This document shows positions 26,530 to 35,476 of a stretch of 64,000 nucleotides of DNA, piece by piece. The stretch comes from Rhodovibrionaceae bacterium (GTDB taxonomy: Bacteria; Pseudomonadota; Alphaproteobacteria; Kiloniellales; DSM-21159): contig JANQMX010000011.1 in the NCBI GenBank assembly GCA_028279885.1, positions 21,113-85,112 of the forward strand, written 5' to 3'. The notes under the pieces are model-generated. The model was given only the letters and a program-made list of their open reading frames with translations, was not told where the DNA came from and did not search any database. The position numbers and the translations under genes were made by a program. Position 1 is the stretch's first letter. Each line of letters opens with the position of its first letter.

Positions 26530-27969
26530 ATGCCCGACTCGCCAGAGCTTTTGACAGCACGCACGCTGAGCAGCCGTTATCGCGCGGGAACGCTCAGTCC
26601 CGTCGAGGTGACCAACGCCTGCCTTGCAACGGCGGAAGCGCATAACGAGCAATTCCGCGCTTTCGTATCTTTGGAGCCGGAGGAGGCGCTGGACTCAGCC
26701 CGAGCCGCCGAGGCGCGCTGGCGCACCGGTCGACCGCTCAGCCCCGTCGATGGCGTGCCGGCGACGGTCAAGGACGTTCTGGCCATGCGCGGGGCGGCGA
26801 CCTTGCGTGGATCGCTCACCTGCGATCCCGGGGACCTGGCGCCCGACGACGCTCCCGCCGTGGCGCTGCTGCGCGATGCCGGGGCGGTTCTGATCGGCAA
26901 GACGACGACACCCGAATTCGGTTGGAAAGGCGTCACAGACTCACCGCTGACCGGCATCACCCGTAATCCCTGGAATCCCGCAAAGACACCCGGCGGCTCT
27001 AGCGGTGGCGCCGCGGTCGCAGCTGCGATGGGCATGGGCGCTCTGCATTTCGGCACCGACGGCGGCGGCTCCATCCGCATTCCTGCCTCCTTCACCGGCG
27101 TCGTCGGCTTCAAGCCGACCTTCGGGCGCGTGCCCGCCTTTCCCCTCAGTCCCTTCGGCACGGTCTCGCACATCGGGCCCATGACCCGGAGCGTCGACGA
27201 CTGCGCCTTGATGTATGCGATCATCGCCTGGCCCGACCCGCGCGACGCTTACTCTCTGCCCGCCTGCGGACCTGAGCTGGCGGGAGAGCTGGATCAGGGG
27301 GTGAAGGGCCTGCGCTTCGCGCTCAGCGCCACGCTCGGCTTCGGCCCGCCCGAGCCCGCGGTCGCCAAGCGCCTGAACGAAGTGGCCCATGCGCTGGAAC
27401 ACATGGGCGCGCACATCGAGGAGACGGCGCTGGACCTGACCCAGGCCGAAGAAGTCTTCCGTGTTCACTGGTTCGCCGGCGCCGGCACAGTGCTGCGTGG
27501 TGTTGAAGAGGCGAAGCGGCGAAAGATGGATCAGGGCCTGGTCAAGGTCGGAGAACAGGGCAATGCTCTCAGCCTGCCCGACTACCTCGACGCGGCAAAG
27601 CAGCGTGAGGCGCTCACCTCGCGGCTCAACGCTCTGCATCAGCGCTACGACTTGCTGCTGACGCCGAGCACGCCGCTCACCGCTTTCGAGGCAGGGCTGG
27701 AGGTGCCATTGAACGGCGACTGGGGTCAGCACTGGCATCAATGGACCCCCTTTTCCTATCCCTTCAATCTGACCGGCCAACCGGCAATCAGCCAACCCGC
27801 CGGCCGCTCCCAGGATGGACTGCCGATCGGCGTCCAGATTGTCGGGCCGCGCTATGCTGACGCTATCGTACTGCGTGCGGCTAAGGCCTTGGAAAAGGTC
27901 TTCCCCTTCGAAGCCCCGCCCACCTCCGACAGAGCCGGTGCAACCGCGAAAGAGACGGCGACCGCATGA
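26530..27969 (+). CDS. Amidase (amidase-signature family), coupled to gamma-glutamyltranspeptidase
   Basis: A 479-residue amidase of the GatA/AtzF-like signature family. Catalytic Lys is in PATVKDVLAMRG near residue 80, the signature is KTPGGSSGGAAVAAAMGMG near residue 155, and the nucleophilic Ser is in GTDGGGSIRIPASFTGVVG near residue 177. I take the ATG at 26530; a GTG two codons earlier is in frame. Its TGA overlaps the ATG of the downstream gene, so the products are translationally coupled, suggesting stepwise hydrolysis of an amide- or gamma-glutamyl-containing compound. Confidence 0.93.
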   Translation: MPDSPELLTARTLSSRYRAGTLSPVEVTNACLATAEAHNEQFRAFVSLEPEEALDSARAAEARWRTGRPLSPVDGVPATVKDVLAMRGAATLRGSLTCDPGDLAPDDAPAVALLRDAGAVLIGKTTTPEFGWKGVTDSPLTGITRNPWNPAKTPGGSSGGAAVAAAMGMGALHFGTDGGGSIRIPASFTGVVGFKPTFGRVPAFPLSPFGTVSHIGPMTRSVDDCALMYAIIAWPDPRDAYSLPACGPELAGELDQGVKGLRFALSATLGFGPPEPAVAKRLNEVAHALEHMGAHIEETALDLTQAEEVFRVHWFAGAGTVLRGVEEAKRRKMDQGLVKVGEQGNALSLPDYLDAAKQREALTSRLNALHQRYDLLLTPSTPLTAFEAGLEVPLNGDWGQHWHQWTPFSYPFNLTGQPAISQPAGRSQDGLPIGVQIVGPRYADAIVLRAAKALEKVFPFEAPPTSDRAGATAKETATA

Positions 27970-29543
27970 CGTCTCAGGCCGGACGGGCTCGACCGCATGG
28001 CGCGGTCGCTTGCGGCCATCCTCTCGTTGCAAAGGCCGTGCGTGAGATCTTGGAAGACGGCGGCAGCGCCTTCGACGCGGCCTTGGCCGGCATGGCCGCG
28101 TCCTGCGTCGCTGAGCCGGTGCTGGCGTCCTTGGGCGGCGGCGGCTTTTTGCTGGCGCACTCCGAGGCGCGCGGCACGGAACTCTACGACTTCTTCGTCG
28201 ACACGCCACGCGCAGGTCCCCAAAGTACACGGCAGCAGCATGACGCGTTGGACGTGCGCCGCGTCACCGCGGACTTCGGCACCGCCACTCAGGACTTCCA
28301 CATCGGCGTCGGCACCATCGCAACACCCGGCGCTCTGCCGGGCCTCTTTGCCATCCATCGTGCGCTTTGTGATATGCCGCTCGGGCGCCTGCTCGAACCG
28401 GCCATACGTCTGGCGCGGGAGGGCTTCGCACTCGCCCCCTTTCAAGCCTACCTCTTCCAGGTCGTCAGGCCAATCGTCCAGGCGACGGCTGAGGTCCGCG
28501 CGCTTCACTGCCAGCGCGATGGCAACCTGCTCGGTGCCGGTGCGCTCTTTCGTCAGGACGCACTGGCCGACTGCCTGGAAGCGTTGGCCGCAGAGGGGGA
28601 ACGGCTCTACCGCGACGGCGAGCTTGGCGCGAGCCTCTGCCGGCTTTGCCGCGAAGACGGCGGTCTGCTGACACAAGCGGACATCTCCGGCTACCGGGTG
28701 ATGCGGCGGCAGCCGTTGAGCCTGCGTTTCGATGGCGCCAAGATCGCCACCAACCCGGCACCTTCGATCGGCGGCGCGCTGATCGCGGATAGCCTGAGGC
28801 GGCTCGATGGACAAAGCCTCGGCGCTTGGGGCTCGCTTGCGCATATGCGTGCTCTGGCGGAAGCGATGATCGCAACCAATAGGGCGCGCGCCGAGATCAT
28901 TGGCGGCCTGGTTGCAGGGGGAGAGCCGCTTGACGATCCGGAGCAAGAACCATTCGAGAAAGCAGGCGCGGACCGTCAACATCCACCAGCGACACGCGGC
29001 ACCACCCACATCTCGGTTGCCGACAGCGCCGGCAATCTGGCCGCCGTCAGCTTGTCCAACGGCGAAGGCTGCGGCCGACTGTTGCCGGGAAGCGGAATCA
29101 TCCTCAACAACATGCTGGGGGAAGAGGACCTGGTCGGCGCGGAGCTGGACGACTGGTCAGCCGGTGTGCGTCTGGGCTCCATGATGGCACCGAGCCTTGC
29201 CCAGCGTGACGACGGCAGCTTGATCGCCCTCGGTTCCGGTGGCTCCAACCGTCTGCGCAGTGCCATTCTTCAGGTCCTGATCAATGCCACCGCCTTCCGC
29301 CGCGACTTGCCGGCGGCTGTGACTGCGCCACGCCTGCATATGGAGGGCGGCGTCTGCCATCTGGAGCAAGGCTACGACGAGGTCGTCGTCTCGGCGCTGA
29401 AGGACATAGCACCGGAGGCCTTCCAACTCTGGCCGACCGGCAACCTCTTCTTCGGCGGCGTGCACGCCGTGGGCTGCACGCCAGGGGGTGAGTTGGCCGC
29501 TGCAGGCGATCCGCGCCGAGCAGGTGTGGCAGACGTCTTCTAA
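27966..29543 (+). CDS. Gamma-glutamyltranspeptidase family protein
   Basis: An Ntn hydrolase of 525 residues. The autoprocessing site is RGTTHISVADSAGNLAAVSLS, where the first Thr of TTH would become the N-terminal nucleophile of the small subunit near residue 345. GSGIILNNMLGEED and GSGGSNRLRSAILQVL also match the small subunit. No signal peptide is seen, so it may be cytoplasmic, unlike classical periplasmic Ggt, and it is shorter than E. coli Ggt. It overlaps the amidase by four bases. Confidence 0.92.
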   Translation: MTSQAGRARPHGAVACGHPLVAKAVREILEDGGSAFDAALAGMAASCVAEPVLASLGGGGFLLAHSEARGTELYDFFVDTPRAGPQSTRQQHDALDVRRVTADFGTATQDFHIGVGTIATPGALPGLFAIHRALCDMPLGRLLEPAIRLAREGFALAPFQAYLFQVVRPIVQATAEVRALHCQRDGNLLGAGALFRQDALADCLEALAAEGERLYRDGELGASLCRLCREDGGLLTQADISGYRVMRRQPLSLRFDGAKIATNPAPSIGGALIADSLRRLDGQSLGAWGSLAHMRALAEAMIATNRARAEIIGGLVAGGEPLDDPEQEPFEKAGADRQHPPATRGTTHISVADSAGNLAAVSLSNGEGCGRLLPGSGIILNNMLGEEDLVGAELDDWSAGVRLGSMMAPSLAQRDDGSLIALGSGGSNRLRSAILQVLINATAFRRDLPAAVTAPRLHMEGGVCHLEQGYDEVVVSALKDIAPEAFQLWPTGNLFFGGVHAVGCTPGGELAAAGDPRRAGVADVF

Positions 29544-29589
29544 AGTGAGCCGGAACGAGATGAGCGTCGCCGGTCGTCCGACCTGCTAG

Positions 29590-30132
29590 CTAGTCCTGCT
29601 TTGGAAGGCAGTAGACCAGGCAGGCGCAGCTAGCATTGCGCGAAACCTGATCCGCGACGCTGCCTTCGATCAGCGCTTCCAGGCGTCCACGCTGATCATG
29701 GCCCATGACGATGATGTCGACGTCGTTCTCTTTGGCAACGGCGAGGATCTCGTCGGCCACGTCGCCGGCGCGCACGAAAGTCTTCACGGCCTTGGCAGCG
29801 CTGTTTTTGCTGAACGCCTCAGCATGCGCGACGATGTTCTCGGCCACTATTGTCGCAAGCCGAGCCACGTATTCGGCGCGTTGCGCTTGTTGACTGATGG
29901 CAACGCCAGCCGTGCTATCGAGAGCGGAGTGGTACCAAATGTCATAAGTCTGCCTTTGCAGGATGCCTTCGGCCACCGCTCCTTCGATCAAGGCGTCGGA
30001 GATCTTGTCCGGCTCCATCACGCACAGCAGGCCAAGGTTCGCCTCGTAGCTGTCAGCAAGGGCACAGGCGATCTGCAATGCCGTGCTACTTGCCTTGGTA
30101 CCATCGACTGCGACCAGAACGCGCTCGACCAT
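29590..30132 (-). CDS. Universal stress protein (UspA fold)
   Basis: A single UspA domain of 180 residues. The N-terminal VLVAVDGTKASSTALQIACALAD and the C-terminal ATP-binding motif DIIVMGHDQRGRLEALIEGSVADQVSRNASCACLVY are both present, the latter with the G-x2-G-x9-G-S pattern in slightly altered form. About 25 extra residues sit in the middle relative to the smallest family members. No partner gene is adjacent. The target process cannot be read from sequence. Confidence 0.88.
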   Translation of the reverse strand: MVERVLVAVDGTKASSTALQIACALADSYEANLGLLCVMEPDKISDALIEGAVAEGILQRQTYDIWYHSALDSTAGVAISQQAQRAEYVARLATIVAENIVAHAEAFSKNSAAKAVKTFVRAGDVADEILAVAKENDVDIIVMGHDQRGRLEALIEGSVADQVSRNASCACLVYCLPKQD

Positions 30133-30334
30133 CTTGCCATCCTCCCTTTGCTGGCCGCATCAGCTCAGCAGAATGCGGCCCTGTCAGCGGAACTATAGCT
30201 CCAATTCCCACATGATAAATAGGGTTTTTAGGCAGCAGCGTTACAGCCAAGCGGTAGGCTGGCCCGCTCAGCGCCGAAAGCGCCAAGCGAAGGCGTGCCA
30301 GGACTACATACCGTTTTGCTTTTTGTCGGAAGAG

Positions 30335-30372
30335 CGAGGACCAGCCTACGGTCCGTACGCGGCTGGTCCTCG
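30335..30372. repeat. Perfect 12-bp inverted repeat downstream of gcrA
   Basis: CGAGGACCAGCC (30335-30346) is matched by GGCTGGTCCTCG (30361-30372). The loop contains a second small palindrome TACGGTCCGTA (30347-30357). There is no U-run on either side, so it is not a standard intrinsic terminator, although it sits where gcrA transcription should end. Confidence 0.6.
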
Positions 30373-30402
30373 GATCAAAAGACCCGAACGCGGTCTGACT
30401 CT

Positions 30403-30867
30403 CTAAGCGACCGCAGACTCGGCCTTGTTCTTGCTGATATAGGCGACCGCGCAGTGCTTGGCGCAGTAGGGCTTCCCGGGCAACGCCGGCTCGCCGCAGA
30501 AATGGAAACTCGGATCCGAGGGATCGCCGATCGGCCAAGCACATTGATGCCGGCTCTCCTGCGCTTGCTTGCGCTCCAAAGCCGGAGCCAGCGGCGTGAT
30601 TGCTTCGTCGGCCTCTATTTCCACGACCACAGTAGGCGCCTGCACCGACTCAGCCATGCGGGCCCGCGCCAGGGCGGCATTGCGACGCCGCCGCTTGCTC
30701 TCGCCATCGCGCTTGATAGGACTCGGACGCGATGCCAGCTTCAGGCGGTGAGCCTTGCCGACGACCGCGTTTTTGGAGACGCCAAGAACCTTTCCAATCT
30801 CGGAGGCGGACAGGCCATCCTCCCACAAACTGGTGAGCGTCTGAATTCTCTCCTCTGTCCAACTCAT
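30403..30867 (-). CDS. gcrA: GcrA cell cycle regulator
   Basis: Alphaproteobacterial regulator that joins sigma70-RNA polymerase and activates promoters carrying CcrM-methylated GANTC sites. The 154-residue protein has the conserved N-terminal DNA-binding helix-turn-helix MSWTEERIQTLTSLWEDGLSASEIGKVLG-type sequence with SKNAVVGKAHRLKL, a variable linker, and the conserved C-terminal sigma-binding region CAWPIGDPSDPSFHFCGEPALPGKPYCAKHC. Length and order match Caulobacter-type GcrA. Its own upstream region has a cluster of GANTC sites. Confidence 0.96.
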   Translation of the reverse strand: MSWTEERIQTLTSLWEDGLSASEIGKVLGVSKNAVVGKAHRLKLASRPSPIKRDGESKRRRRNAALARARMAESVQAPTVVVEIEADEAITPLAPALERKQAQESRHQCAWPIGDPSDPSFHFCGEPALPGKPYCAKHCAVAYISKNKAESAVA

Positions 30868-31223
30868 GCTATGGAGCCTCTAGATCTTGTATGTCCCGAA
30901 TACCACTACACGATATCCTGTAGACCACAGAGAGTCGAGTCGAGTCCGTTAAGGCAATGAAAGGATTCTGGGGAAAAGCCGAAACGGCCGAATGCGCACT
31001 CTGTGCAAGTGGTTAAGAACGTGGACTTTGCGGCAATCTTGCGGCGCCTCCGTGGCAGGCTCCGGCCTTCGTGATTGAGCGCTGCTGACCCCTCTCATCC
31101 ACAGGCCAAGCCAAAAATCGCGGCCCAATTTACCGCTTATGGCGGGCTTGTCTTTGCGCCTGTCGCGCACTAAAGCGCTTCGGTCGAGGCAGCTAGCCAA
31201 CATAGGTTTTTCGAGACAGCAAC
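30868..31223. other. Intergenic region between gcrA and the queuosine-precursor transporter
   Basis: A 356-base divergent gap. The gcrA-proximal 100 bases hold the palindrome and GANTC cluster listed separately. The rest, from about 30970 to 31220, shows no gene, tRNA or recognisable riboswitch. In particular I could not fold a preQ1 aptamer upstream of the transporter. Confidence 0.5.
30906..30968 (-). promoter_or_regulatory. gcrA upstream control region: palindrome plus four GANTC sites
   Basis: A near-perfect 18-base palindrome CTACACGATATCCTGTAG lies at 30906-30923, about 40 bases before the gcrA start. Next to it are three abutting GANTC sites, GAGTCGAGTCGAGTC at 30932-30946, and a fourth, GATTC, at 30964-30968. 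GANTC is the CcrM methylation target through which GcrA works, so autoregulation linked to chromosome replication is likely. Confidence 0.7.
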
Positions 31224-31766
31224 ATGATCGACAACTCAGAGCGTCCTTGGCGCGGCATCCTGGTCGGCGTCTTTGCCATGGCGCTGGTCGTCACCGTCTC
31301 CAACGTGCTGGTGCAGTATGCCATCAACGACTGGCTGACCTGGGCGGCCTTCACCTATCCGGTCGCTTTCTTGGTCACCGATCTCAGCAACCGATCGCTT
31401 GGGCCGGCTGCGGCGCGGATGGTGGTCTACGCCGGCTTCCTGACCGGTGTCGCGCTTTCTCTGGTCTTTGCCGACCCGCGCATCGCCATCGCTTCCGGCA
31501 CCGCGTTTCTGGTGGCGCAGTTGCTTGACGTGCAGATCTTCAATCGCCTGCGCCGCGCAAGCTGGTGGAAGGCACCGCTGATCTCCTCCGGCATTGCCTC
31601 GACGGTGGACACCGCGCTGTTCTTCTCGCTCGCCTTCGCCGGTACCGAAGTGCCCTGGGTGACTCTGGCGCTGGGCGACCTGGTGGTGAAGTTCTTCATG
31701 GCCTCCTGCCTGCTGCTGCCTTATCGACTGCTCATGCGCAGCCTGCCGCGCAGTCAAGCTGCGTAA
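31224..31766 (+). CDS. Queuosine precursor transporter (YhhQ/VUT family)
   Basis: A 180-residue membrane protein with about six hydrophobic segments. Family hallmarks are WLTWAAFTYPVAFLVTDLSNRSLGPAAAR near residue 33, IASGTAFLVAQLLDVQIFNRLRR near residue 90, and SSGIASTVDTALFFSLAF near residue 117. Members import preQ0/preQ1 or related bases for tRNA queuosine synthesis. It is followed after 16 bases by a LysR gene on the same strand. Confidence 0.92.
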   Translation: MIDNSERPWRGILVGVFAMALVVTVSNVLVQYAINDWLTWAAFTYPVAFLVTDLSNRSLGPAAARMVVYAGFLTGVALSLVFADPRIAIASGTAFLVAQLLDVQIFNRLRRASWWKAPLISSGIASTVDTALFFSLAFAGTEVPWVTLALGDLVVKFFMASCLLLPYRLLMRSLPRSQAA

Positions 31767-31782
31767 GGCGGTTCACCCGGAT

Positions 31783-32682
31783 ATGGGCCGCCGCGGCAAG
31801 GACCTGCCCCCGCTCGGCAGCCTGGCGGTCTTCGAGGCCGCAGCCCGGCACCTCTCCTTCCAAGAGGCGGCCCGCGAGTTCAACGTCACCCCCGGCGCGG
31901 TCAGCCGTCAGATCAAGGCGTTGGAGACAGAGCTCGGCTGCGCCCTCTTCCTACGCGTCCACCGTGGCGTGCGGTTGACTCAAGAAGGTGAAGTCCTGAG
32001 CGCCGCCGTCGGCGAAGGCTTCGCCCAAATCGCTGCAGCCTGCCGCCGCCTGCGCGAGCGGCAGCAGCGTCCGAGCGTCACTCTCGGCGCGACCACCGCC
32101 GTCGCCGCGCTCTGGCTGATGCCGCGCCTTGGCACCTTCTGGCGCGAGCACCAGGACATCGTGGTCAACCATGTGATCAGCGACGTAGCACGGGATCTGG
32201 CCGGCCCCGGTATCGATCTGCGCATCCGCTACGGCCATGGCCGCTGGCCCGGCGAAGAGACGGCCAAGCTGTTTGGCGACCGGCTCTATCCCATCTGCGG
32301 ACCGGGCTTCGCCAAGCAGATGAAGGGACAGGCGTTGGACGCGCTCACCCGACAGCCGCTCATCCAGCTGCAAGGCGTCGACCCGGACTGGACCGATTGG
32401 GAAGACTGGTTGCGTCTCGCCGGGTTGCCACACGGCGCCTTGGACCTGCGGCGCTTCAACAACTACGCCATTGCGCTGCAGGCGGCGCAGGACGACCAGG
32501 GCATCGCCCTCGGCTGGCACAGCCTGGTGGCGCCGCTGCTGGCCAGCAGCAAGCTGGTCCGGCTCTGGGATATCGAGGTGCCGGCCCCCGGCGCCTATTA
32601 CGTGACCTGGGACAGCGCCCGCCCTCTCGGCCCCGAAGCGAAAACACTCAAGGCCTGGCTGATCGACAGCGCCGCACCCTAG
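31783..32682 (+). CDS. LysR-family regulator, GcvA-like
   Basis: A 299-residue regulator with the GcvA-type beginning LPPLGSLAVFEAAARHLSFQEAAREFNVTPGAVSRQIKALE, followed by an effector domain containing GIDLRIRYGHGRWPGEETAKLF. It sits 118 bases before a Rieske oxygenase on the same strand, and a second GcvA-like gene follows that oxygenase. It is a candidate regulator of the oxygenase; the effector is unknown. Confidence 0.91.
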   Translation: MGRRGKDLPPLGSLAVFEAAARHLSFQEAAREFNVTPGAVSRQIKALETELGCALFLRVHRGVRLTQEGEVLSAAVGEGFAQIAAACRRLRERQQRPSVTLGATTAVAALWLMPRLGTFWREHQDIVVNHVISDVARDLAGPGIDLRIRYGHGRWPGEETAKLFGDRLYPICGPGFAKQMKGQALDALTRQPLIQLQGVDPDWTDWEDWLRLAGLPHGALDLRRFNNYAIALQAAQDDQGIALGWHSLVAPLLASSKLVRLWDIEVPAPGAYYVTWDSARPLGPEAKTLKAWLIDSAAP

Positions 32683-32800
32683 GTTTTCACTTTACCTCAG
32701 CTCAAGCGAAACCGTGCATTTCGGCTATTGCGCCGGGTCACCCTTTCGCGATCTCATCCGTGCTAGAGATAGGCCTCTGGAATGGGATGGAGGGCGCGGC

Positions 32801-33952
32801 ATGCAACATCTCGATATCGCTGGACTCAAGCGGGTGGCGCAGAACATCGAAAGCGCCAACGGCCTGCCCAACGCCTTCTACACCTCCGACGAAGCCTTCC
32901 AGGCCGAGCGCCAGAAGGTCTTTCGAGAGGGCTGGTTCGGCATCGGCTTCGGCCAGGACGTGCCCAACCCGGGCGACGCCAAGCCCATCGATATCCTCGG
33001 CCTGCCGCTGCTCTTGCTGCGCGACAAAGATGGCCAAGTCCGCGTCTTCCAAAACGTCTGCCGCCACCGCGGCATGACCCTGGTGTCGGAGCCGACCAAC
33101 GTCGGCAGCTTCATCGTCTGCCCCTACCACGCCTGGTGCTACGGCCTGGACGGCGGCCTGCGCGGCACGCCGCACGTGGGTGGGCCCGGCGTCAACCGCC
33201 ACCCGTCGATTGAGCGCGAAGGGCTCGGCCTCCTGGAGGTCCGCAGCCACACTTGGCTCGACACCGTCTTCGTCAATCCCTCCGGCACCGCGCCGGACTT
33301 CGAGGAGCATGCCGCAGCGCTCTTCGGTCACTGGTCCGAGTTCAAGGACCAGCCGATCTTCCCCGGAGGCGCCGACTCCCAGTTCTCGCTCGAAGTGCAA
33401 TCCAACTGGAAGCTGCCGGTCGAGAACTACTGCGAGAGCTATCACCTGCCCTGGGTGCACCCGGGACTCAACAGCTACTCACGCCTCGAAGACCACTATC
33501 ACATCATGGAGCCGGGCGCCTTCTCCGGCCAGGGCACCTTGGTCTACGACCCCAAGCTCGACGACAGCGGCCGCGCCTTCCCCTCCTTCAACGGCCTCTC
33601 TGAGAAGTGGAACAGCGCTGCCGAATACATCGCGCTCTATCCCAACGTGCTGATGGGTGTGCACCGCGACCACGTCTACTCCATCATCCTGGAGCCGGTC
33701 TCGCCCGAGCGCACCATCGAGCGCATCTCAATCTCCTACGCCAGCGAAGACGCCGTCGGCGCAGACTATGCCGACCTGCGGGCCCGCAACACCGCGCTCT
33801 GGAAGGAGGTCTTTCAGGAGGACGTCTTCGCCGTCGAAGGCATGCAGCGCGGCCGCCATGCACCGGGCTTCGACGGTGGCCGCTTCTCGCCCGTCATGGA
33901 CGCCCCCACGCACTGCTTCCACCACTGGCTCGCCAGCCGGTTTGTGGGGTAG
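32801..33952 (+). CDS. Aromatic ring-hydroxylating dioxygenase alpha subunit-like Rieske oxygenase
   Basis: A 383-residue oxygenase. The Rieske [2Fe-2S] motif is CRHRGM followed 17 residues later by CPYHAWCY (about residues 87-110). The catalytic iron region is VENYCESYHLPWVHPGL near residue 210, with the two His ligands. This layout fits the carnitine monooxygenase/GbcA-like quaternary-amine group as well as aromatic oxygenases. No reductase or ferredoxin gene is adjacent. The ATG at 32801 follows GGAGGG. Substrate is not determined. Confidence 0.92.
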   Translation: MQHLDIAGLKRVAQNIESANGLPNAFYTSDEAFQAERQKVFREGWFGIGFGQDVPNPGDAKPIDILGLPLLLLRDKDGQVRVFQNVCRHRGMTLVSEPTNVGSFIVCPYHAWCYGLDGGLRGTPHVGGPGVNRHPSIEREGLGLLEVRSHTWLDTVFVNPSGTAPDFEEHAAALFGHWSEFKDQPIFPGGADSQFSLEVQSNWKLPVENYCESYHLPWVHPGLNSYSRLEDHYHIMEPGAFSGQGTLVYDPKLDDSGRAFPSFNGLSEKWNSAAEYIALYPNVLMGVHRDHVYSIILEPVSPERTIERISISYASEDAVGADYADLRARNTALWKEVFQEDVFAVEGMQRGRHAPGFDGGRFSPVMDAPTHCFHHWLASRFVG

Positions 33953-34013
33953 CGCCAGGCCTCGTCCTTAAGTCCCTTACATGGCGCGCTGACTGCCGCT
34001 AGTCTCGCTCGCG

Positions 34014-34889
34014 ATGGGTCAGCGGCTACCTCCTTTGAATGCCGTGCGCGTCTTCGAGGCCGCGGCACGGCGTCTCAGCTTCGCCCGGGCGGCGGAGGAG
34101 CTCGGCGTCACCCAGAGCGCCGTCAGCAAGCAGATCGCGCTTCTGGAAAGCTACATCGGCGCACAGCTCTTCGAGCGCTCGGCGACTGGCGTGGCCCTGA
34201 CTCTGGAGGGGCGCGAGCTCAGGCATTCGATCTCCCCCGCCTTCCAGGCCTTGAGCGAGAGCTTCCTGCGCTTCTCCCGCCGGACGCCACGCGCCAAGAA
34301 CTTTCGCCTCTCGACCCTCGCCTCCTTCGCTGCGCAGTTCATGGTGCCGCGCCTCGATGACTTCGAGACGGCCCTACCCGACGTGGCGCTGGAGATCCTG
34401 ACCTCCGACCGCCTGCTCGACCTGACGCGGGAGGAGATCGATCTCAGCGTCCGCTACGGCCAGGGCAACTGGGAGGGGCTGATCGCCAAGCCGCTCGACC
34501 AGGGCGTCCTCATTCCGGTTGTCTCCCCCACCCTCTTCGCGGACTTCGGCAGGGATGTCGGGCGGCTGATGGCCAGTGCGCCGCGAGTCCAGGTCTTCCT
34601 GAAGAACGAGTGGCGCAGCTGGCGGGAGGCCGCACGCCCAACCCCGGGGGAAACCGGCCCGCCCTTGATGCTGGAGCACTTCCTGGTCGCTTTGCAGGCC
34701 GTGCAGATCGGCCGCGGCGTCGCGCTGGCACCCGAGCTCCTGGTGCGCGACTTGCTCGCTGCCGGCACAATGACCCAGTTCGACGAGTCGGTGCCTTGGG
34801 AGCATCGCTTCTACGCGGTGCACCTGCCCAACGCCGAGCGTCGACCCGTCTTGCGTGACGCACTTGCCTGGTTTCTGGACGCCGTCTGA
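34014..34889 (+). CDS. LysR-family regulator, GcvA-like
   Basis: A 291-residue regulator beginning QRLPPLNAVRVFEAAARRLSF and continuing with a standard helix-turn-helix AAEELGVTQSAVSKQIALLESYIG. The effector domain carries LLDLTREEIDLSVRYGQGNWEGL, close to the GcvA pattern. It is 61 bases downstream of the Rieske oxygenase and 147 bases upstream of a RidA-family gene. It is a paralogue of the regulator before the oxygenase. Confidence 0.91.
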   Translation: MGQRLPPLNAVRVFEAAARRLSFARAAEELGVTQSAVSKQIALLESYIGAQLFERSATGVALTLEGRELRHSISPAFQALSESFLRFSRRTPRAKNFRLSTLASFAAQFMVPRLDDFETALPDVALEILTSDRLLDLTREEIDLSVRYGQGNWEGLIAKPLDQGVLIPVVSPTLFADFGRDVGRLMASAPRVQVFLKNEWRSWREAARPTPGETGPPLMLEHFLVALQAVQIGRGVALAPELLVRDLLAAGTMTQFDESVPWEHRFYAVHLPNAERRPVLRDALAWFLDAV

Positions 34890-35036
34890 GCCATTTCCCC
34901 CCTCGTGAAAACTTGTCAAGGGCCTCTGTAAGAAAGCTCACTTTCGGAAATCCGCCCATACGTCATCGTTATCGCTATCGCACAGCCGCATTCAATTGCC
35001 GGGTTCGGCCATAAGCAAAATCACAGGAGCGATGCG

Positions 35037-35432
35037 ATGCTGGCGCATCGTCACGACCCCTTTCCGGTCGCCGAGCCCTTTCACGGCATATACGCCCATG
35101 GCGTGGAGGCCCCGGCCGGCGCTCGCACGCTTTTCATCTCCGGTCAGGTCGGGGTGGCACCTGGCGGCGCCTTGGCTTCCGACTTCGAAGGCCAGTGCCG
35201 CCAGGCGCTGGCCAACCTGCTGGGGGTCCTGCGGTCTGCCGACATGGGCTTCTGTGACATCGTCCGCATGTCCTTCTTTCTGACCCGGCCGGTGGACATG
35301 GCCGCCCTCGTCGAGATCCGCAAGGAGCTGCTCGACGGCGTGCGCCCAGCCATCACCACAGTTTTCGTCGCGGGCCTGGTCTCGCCAGACTGGCTGGTCG
35401 AGGTCGAGGCAACCGCCTGCGCCGCGCCCTAG
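35037..35432 (+). CDS. RidA family protein (enamine/imine deaminase)
   Basis: A 131-residue RidA/YjgF/YER057c-family protein. It keeps LFISGQVGVAPGGALASDFEGQCRQALANLLGVL, FFLTRPVDMAAL, and a C-terminal RPAITTVFVAGLVSPDWLVEVEATA including the Arg near residue 102 that binds the carboxylate and the Glu near residue 121. RidA members hydrolyse reactive enamines and imines. AGGAG seven bases upstream supports the ATG at 35037. Confidence 0.92.
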   Translation: MLAHRHDPFPVAEPFHGIYAHGVEAPAGARTLFISGQVGVAPGGALASDFEGQCRQALANLLGVLRSADMGFCDIVRMSFFLTRPVDMAALVEIRKELLDGVRPAITTVFVAGLVSPDWLVEVEATACAAP

Positions 35433-35476
35433 CGCATGGCCAGCATCCTGTAACCGTTCACTTGGGAGAGTGTCAC

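Noticed and set aside
30335..30372. Intrinsic terminator for gcrA
   Set aside because: The stem is excellent but no U-run follows in either direction, so I list it as an inverted repeat only.
31030..31223. A preQ1 riboswitch upstream of the queuosine-precursor transporter
   Set aside because: I could not find the short hairpin plus A-rich tail of the known preQ1 classes.
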